From Runella sp. SP2 (lineage in GTDB: Bacteria > Bacteroidota > Bacteroidia > Cytophagales > Spirosomataceae), in NCBI RefSeq assembly GCF_003711225.1, contig NZ_CP031030.1:4216001-4280000 (forward strand): DNA of 64,000 nucleotides, read 5' to 3'. The notes under the pieces are model-generated. The model saw nothing but the letters and a program-made list of their open reading frames with translations, had not been told where the DNA came from and searched no databases. A program made the position numbers and the translations under genes. Below are positions 60,809 to 64,000 of this stretch, in pieces (within the stretch, counting starts at the first letter, position 1; each line of letters opens with the position of its first letter).

Positions 60809-61714
60809 ATGGAGTTTACGCACACAAAAATTACCCTCTCCTATTCTCCCGTCTTTTCGATTCTCATCCCTTCGTGGAACAACCTCGACTACCTCAGGTG
60901 CCTTGTCAATAGCCTCCGAAAAAATAGCCGCTATCAGCATCAAATCATCGTTCATGTCAATGAAGGAAAAGATGGTACCGAAGAATGGGTAAAAGCACAG
61001 GGCGATATTAGCTATACCAAAAGTAGTCAAAACTCAGGGGTTTGTTACGGCTTCAACGCTGCTTCTCACTTGGCCATGGCCGATTATTTGGTGTTTATCG
61101 ACGACGACATGTATGTTTGTCCCGATTGGGATTTTTATTTGTTGGAAGAAATAAAACTGCAAAAAAACGATAAGTGGTGCATCAGCGGAACTATGATTGA
61201 AGGTTTTGACAACGGCAATGCCTGTGTTATTACCAACAAAAACTACGGAAAACACCCTTCAGAGTTTGACGAAGCCACCTTTTTGTCGGAATACGCCAGC
61301 TTTCCCAAAGACGACTGGAATGGCAGTCAATGGTACCCGATGGTATTACCAACGTTTGTGTATCGGGCCGTAGGTGGGTTGAGCATTGAGTTTTTTCCTG
61401 GCATGTACAGCGACCCCGACTTTATGATAAAACTCTGGCATTATGGGGTTCGGTATTACAAGGGAATTGGCAAAAGTAGGGTATATCATTTTGCCAGCCG
61501 AAGCACCGCGCGGGTAAAACGCAACGACGGTCGAACACAATTTATCCTAAAATGGGGACTGAGTAGCAATACTTTTTTCAAAAATTACCTTAAAATTGGG
61601 GCAAAATTTTTGGGAGTCCTTCCAGAACCCGAAGAAAATACCACGTTACGGTTCAAAAAACAAATTGATCGCTGGAAGGTAAAACTCAAAAGCCGCCCCG
61701 TGGATATATCCTAA
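60809..61714 (+). CDS. Glycosyltransferase family 2
   Basis: 301 residues. The GT-A domain opens with PVFSILIPSWNNLDYLRCLVNS. The DxD-type metal motif is VFIDDDMYVCPDW (near residue 95), and a long acceptor-binding half ends in a basic tail (KFLGVLPEPEENTTLRFKK). It has no TM helix, so the enzyme is cytosolic or membrane-peripheral and adds a sugar to a surface glycan or lipid carrier. The gene has its own start 19 bp after the terminator and 6 bp before the methyltransferase, with which it is co-transcribed. Confidence 0.9.
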   Translation: MEFTHTKITLSYSPVFSILIPSWNNLDYLRCLVNSLRKNSRYQHQIIVHVNEGKDGTEEWVKAQGDISYTKSSQNSGVCYGFNAASHLAMADYLVFIDDDMYVCPDWDFYLLEEIKLQKNDKWCISGTMIEGFDNGNACVITNKNYGKHPSEFDEATFLSEYASFPKDDWNGSQWYPMVLPTFVYRAVGGLSIEFFPGMYSDPDFMIKLWHYGVRYYKGIGKSRVYHFASRSTARVKRNDGRTQFILKWGLSSNTFFKNYLKIGAKFLGVLPEPEENTTLRFKKQIDRWKVKLKSRPVDIS

Positions 61715-61720
61715 CACCCT

Positions 61721-62503
61721 ATGTCAACTTTAAAAGAACAAATCAAGCTGGTTCCGCATTCCAAAGGCAATGCACTGACGTTTATCCACCAATACCTTGC
61801 CCAAAATGACGTTCGGCAAAAAACCGTGATTGACGTCTCAGCGGGATCGGGCTACGTGGCTAATCTTTGGCACAAAGCAGGGGCTACCGTTCGTGCCTTT
61901 GACATGCACCCCGACATCCTCCGAAGTGATGCGTTGACTTGTTCTCCCATTGATTTGACCAAGCCTTTGCCGATTGCGTCAAACTCCGCCGACTATGTGC
62001 TTTTGATGGAAACGATTGAGCATATTCCTGACCAGACCTCGCTCCTGAAAGAACTGGCTAGAATCCTCAAACCGAACGGCTTACTGATTATCACCAAACC
62101 CAACAACAGCAGCATGAGCGGCCGAATGGCCAATGTGTGGGTAGAAGCCGAACGGAGCGACATGTTTTTATCGAACGAAGCAGAGGTGATAGGTTACGAC
62201 GACCAACACCTCTACAACGGTCGGGTGTATCTCTGCAACGTTCAGCGCCTGCGAACGATGGCGAGTTTGGCAGGATTAAAGTACCGAGCTGTTTACCCCA
62301 ACCAACTGAGTGTAAGCTCTTTGATTTGGTTTTTGTTTTTTGGTGCGTACCTCTACCTGCGTTCGTTTTTGACTTTGAACAAAATGGCAAAACACGCGCA
62401 CAATGACCGAGAAAAGGACGTTTTACGCGAACAACACCGGCTCAATATTCATCCGACGGTGCTTCTTCATAAGCACTTGTGTATTACTTTTAGTAAACTA
62501 TGA
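61721..62503 (+). CDS. Class I SAM-dependent methyltransferase
   Basis: 260 residues. Motif I TVIDVSAGSGYVANLWHKAG (the acidic/Gly loop), motif II AFDMHPDIL and motif IV YVLLMETIEHIPDQ are all visible near residues 35-100. A hydrophobic stretch (LSVSSLIWFLFFGAYLYL) near 200-220 is unusual and may contact the membrane. It is likely to methylate a sugar or lipid of the same surface glycan as the aminotransferase and glycosyltransferase upstream. It ends with a 6-bp overlap of the convergent YtxJ gene. Confidence 0.88.
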   Translation: MSTLKEQIKLVPHSKGNALTFIHQYLAQNDVRQKTVIDVSAGSGYVANLWHKAGATVRAFDMHPDILRSDALTCSPIDLTKPLPIASNSADYVLLMETIEHIPDQTSLLKELARILKPNGLLIITKPNNSSMSGRMANVWVEAERSDMFLSNEAEVIGYDDQHLYNGRVYLCNVQRLRTMASLAGLKYRAVYPNQLSVSSLIWFLFFGAYLYLRSFLTLNKMAKHAHNDREKDVLREQHRLNIHPTVLLHKHLCITFSKL

Positions 62504-62839
62504 GGCGACTTGTTCTTTGATAGCGTCAAACGTCACATCGTAGTGCGAGGCGTCGAAAACACTTTCTCCGTTGCGAATCAGTATGGCTTGGGGTGACTCA
62601 TGCCATACGTCGAATTCTTCGGCAATTTTATTGGAAATGGGTCGGTACGCTATCAAATCGAGATAATAAGGCTTGAGATTACCAACTTCTTGTTCGTTCC
62701 AATCTCTTTCCAACCGACGTAGTGTAGTGGCACTAATTGAACAACGGGTACTGTGTTTAAAAAGTAAAACAGGATGTTGGTGGGATTCTTCCTTGATTTC
62801 TTCTAATTGAGCGACGTCAGTGAGTCGATTCCAGTTCAT
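62498..62839 (-). CDS. YtxJ-type monothiol redox protein (bacillithiol system)
   Basis: 113 residues with a thioredoxin-like fold. HSTRCSISATTLRRLE contains a single Cys at the place of the thioredoxin CxxC first Cys (CS), and ESPQAILI is the cis-Pro loop. The family (YtxJ/YtfJ-like monothiol) acts with bacillithiol or a similar thiol in Bacillota and Bacteroidota. The gene is divergent from the Kdo transferase gene and convergent with the methyltransferase gene. Confidence 0.88.
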   Translation of the reverse strand: MNWNRLTDVAQLEEIKEESHQHPVLLFKHSTRCSISATTLRRLERDWNEQEVGNLKPYYLDLIAYRPISNKIAEEFDVWHESPQAILIRNGESVFDASHYDVTFDAIKEQVAS

Positions 62840-62902
62840 TTAATTTGACACGTAAGAGGTTGATTGAATACTTTTACTGGTCTAACGTAACTTATTCAAA
62901 AA

Positions 62903-64000
62903 TTGTTCGCATTTTTCTACACCATTGGCCTACATCTTTTGGTCTTTCTAGCCAACATCGTCGCGCTTTTCCATCCCAAAACGCGCAAATGGGTGGAGGG
63001 GCAGAGGGTGAAGGGCAAAGGGCAAGGGGCAAAGGCCGGGCCGTCGCAAGGAGAAGGGGCTTTGTCATTCCGAGGTGCGACGCCCGTGCGGGAATCTAAA
63101 GTTTTCTGGGTTCATGCGGCGTCATTGGGGGAGTTTGAACAAGGGCGGCCTGTCATCGAAGCCATTCGTACCGAATACCCTCATGCGCATATTGTGTTGA
63201 GTTTTTTCTCGCCGTCGGGCTACGAAATCCGCAAAGATTACAACCAAGTCGATGAAGTTTGTTATTTACCCGTCGATACTCCTCGAAACGTTAAGCGTTT
63301 TTTGGATAACGTCCAACCCGACGTGGCGTTGTTTATCAAATACGAATTTTGGTATAACTACCTTCACGAACTCAAAAAAAGACAAATTCCAACTTTTCTA
63401 TTTTCCGCAATTTTTCGCCCCAACCAACTGTTTTTCAAACCCTACGGAGGTTTTTACCGACGAATGTTGTTTTGTTTCAACGAGATTTTGGTACAAAATG
63501 AAGCCTCCAAACAATTACTCAACTCGGTAGGCTATTCTTCCGCGACCGTTGCAGGTGACACCCGCCTCGACCGCGTTGTGCAAATTGCCAAACAAGCCAA
63601 AAGTTATCCTGAAATTGAAGCATTTAAAGGCACTAATCCACTTTTGATCATTGGCTCGGCGTGGCCCGACGACATGGAGGTATTAATTCCGTTTTTGAAC
63701 CAATGGGAAGCTCCGCTCAAGGTCATCATTGCCCCTCACGAAATCAATACCGAACAAATCCAACAATGGCAAAAAGCACTCAAGAAACATAGTGAGCGGT
63801 TTACGGTTTACGGTTTACGGTTTGGAGTTGATGGAACTCCACTTGACATTCTGCATTCTCCCCTCGACATTCTTTTCCTAGATACGATTGGTATGTTGGC
63901 TTCGCTATTTCGGTATGCCGATTTTGCTTACGTCGGTGGGGCATTTAAAGATGGACTGCACAATACGATGGAGCCTGCGGTGTATGCAATGCCGATTTTT
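62903..64000 (+). CDS. waaA: 3-deoxy-D-manno-octulosonic-acid (Kdo) transferase, 5' part (runs off window)
   Basis: The open frame runs from a TTG at 62903 (after a stop at 62888) to the end of the window, with no stop reached, so the 3' end is missing. The N-terminal membrane helix ends LFHPKTRKWVEGQR. The text WVHAASLGEFEQGRPVIEAIR, SFFSPSGYEIRKDY, LFIKYEFWYNYLHELK and VAGDTRLDRV is classical GT30 Kdo transferase. The enzyme adds Kdo to lipid A at the inner membrane. Between VEGQR and KVFWVH lie about 32 residues encoded by repetitive, G-rich DNA, while related proteins have a different spacer there. The start codon is uncertain. Confidence 0.9.
   Translation, partial: MFAFFYTIGLHLLVFLANIVALFHPKTRKWVEGQRVKGKGQGAKAGPSQGEGALSFRGATPVRESKVFWVHAASLGEFEQGRPVIEAIRTEYPHAHIVLSFFSPSGYEIRKDYNQVDEVCYLPVDTPRNVKRFLDNVQPDVALFIKYEFWYNYLHELKKRQIPTFLFSAIFRPNQLFFKPYGGFYRRMLFCFNEILVQNEASKQLLNSVGYSSATVAGDTRLDRVVQIAKQAKSYPEIEAFKGTNPLLIIGSAWPDDMEVLIPFLNQWEAPLKVIIAPHEINTEQIQQWQKALKKHSERFTVYGLRFGVDGTPLDILHSPLDILFLDTIGMLASLFRYADFAYVGGAFKDGLHNTMEPAVYAMPIF
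62998..63100 (+). repeat. Repeat-derived in-frame insertion in waaA
   Basis: A G/A-rich slippery tract (AGGGTGAAGGGCAAAGGGCA and on) is followed by GTCATTCCGAGGTGCGACGC...GGGAATCTAAA, which resembles the widespread GTCATTCCGA...GGAATCT intergenic repeat of Bacteroidota and other genomes. It stays in frame and gives a low-complexity linker in the protein. Confidence 0.6.
63801..63830 (+). repeat. Heptamer microsatellite in waaA
   Basis: CGGTTTA is repeated three times, followed by CGGTTT, within the Kdo transferase coding region. The total length keeps the frame open and gives the text RFTVYGLRFG. The heptamer is not a multiple of three, so one unit lost or gained would shift the frame. Confidence 0.75.

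Noticed and set aside
62845-63099. 84-residue plus-strand ORF
   Set aside because: Out of frame with the Kdo transferase, whose family-typical text runs through the same DNA in another frame.
1-64000. tRNA and rRNA genes
   Set aside because: No cloverleaf with GGTTCRANYCC-like T-arm and no rRNA-like conserved stretch was noticed, but a tRNAscan-type search was not possible.

Overview
The window looks like a chromosomal segment of an aerobic Bacteroidota, most likely a Cytophagales/Spirosomaceae member (Runella-, Dyadobacter- or Spirosoma-like). The reasons are TAnnTTTG-type promoter boxes, few Shine-Dalgarno sequences, a type IX (Por) secretion C-terminal domain, a hybrid two-component system with an AraC output domain, a XylR-type AraC regulator, GSCFA and YtxJ proteins, and several secreted glycoside hydrolases. 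I found no rRNA or tRNA gene and no CRISPR array. The genus assignment is inference.

Layout. 0-9 kb: the end of a GSCFA gene, a small exported protein, a complete tripartite RND efflux operon (adaptor, pump, TolC-like), a POT peptide transporter and 5-formyl-THF cyclo-ligase. 9-17.2 kb: a large regulatory-domain/plug surface protein, asd preceded by a candidate structured RNA, an M1 aminopeptidase and an OmpA-type protein. 17.3-17.8 kb: five 104-bp tandem repeats made of palindromes, lying in the 3' region of a polyprenol-phosphate-type glycosyltransferase gene. 19-22.9 kb: an aldolase / Gfo-Idh-MocA / phosphatase operon and a cold-shock-domain protein.

23-36.4 kb is an amino-sugar or glycan catabolic neighbourhood without SusC/SusD. 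It holds a large secreted hydrolase of a family I cannot name, a metallophosphoesterase, an HGSNAT/DUF5009-like membrane acyltransferase, a GH20 beta-N-acetylhexosaminidase lipoprotein, a ROK kinase, an MFS sugar permease, a XylR-like regulator, a TonB-domain protein and a beta-propeller/DUF1080 fusion. A paralogue of the unnamed hydrolase, a DegT-family aminotransferase gene and a polytopic membrane protein follow at 47.3-52.3 kb. Between them, 36.5-47.1 kb looks like a separate cassette. It carries a hybrid sensor kinase/AraC regulator broken by a one-base frameshift, a 1,640-residue T9SS surface protein with paired direct repeats upstream, and a DUF418 membrane protein.

52.3-56.2 kb is a small plastic region. 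It holds an Rpn-family nuclease gene bracketed by 43-nt inverted repeats, a 122-bp duplicate of its 3' end, and a two-gene overlapping unit resembling a GNAT toxin and HTH antitoxin, itself bracketed by a 24-nt direct repeat. From 56.2 kb to the end are a YdeI/OmdA-type protein, an amidohydrolase, a Crp/Fnr regulator, an SMR exporter, a surface-glycan set (DegT aminotransferase, GT2, methyltransferase), YtxJ and the start of a Kdo transferase (waaA) that carries an in-frame repeat-derived insertion.

The strongest unexplained signals are the several distinct families of palindromic repeats, some invading coding ends, the structured RNA before asd, the paralogous unnamed hydrolases, the Rpn element and the GNAT/HTH pair.
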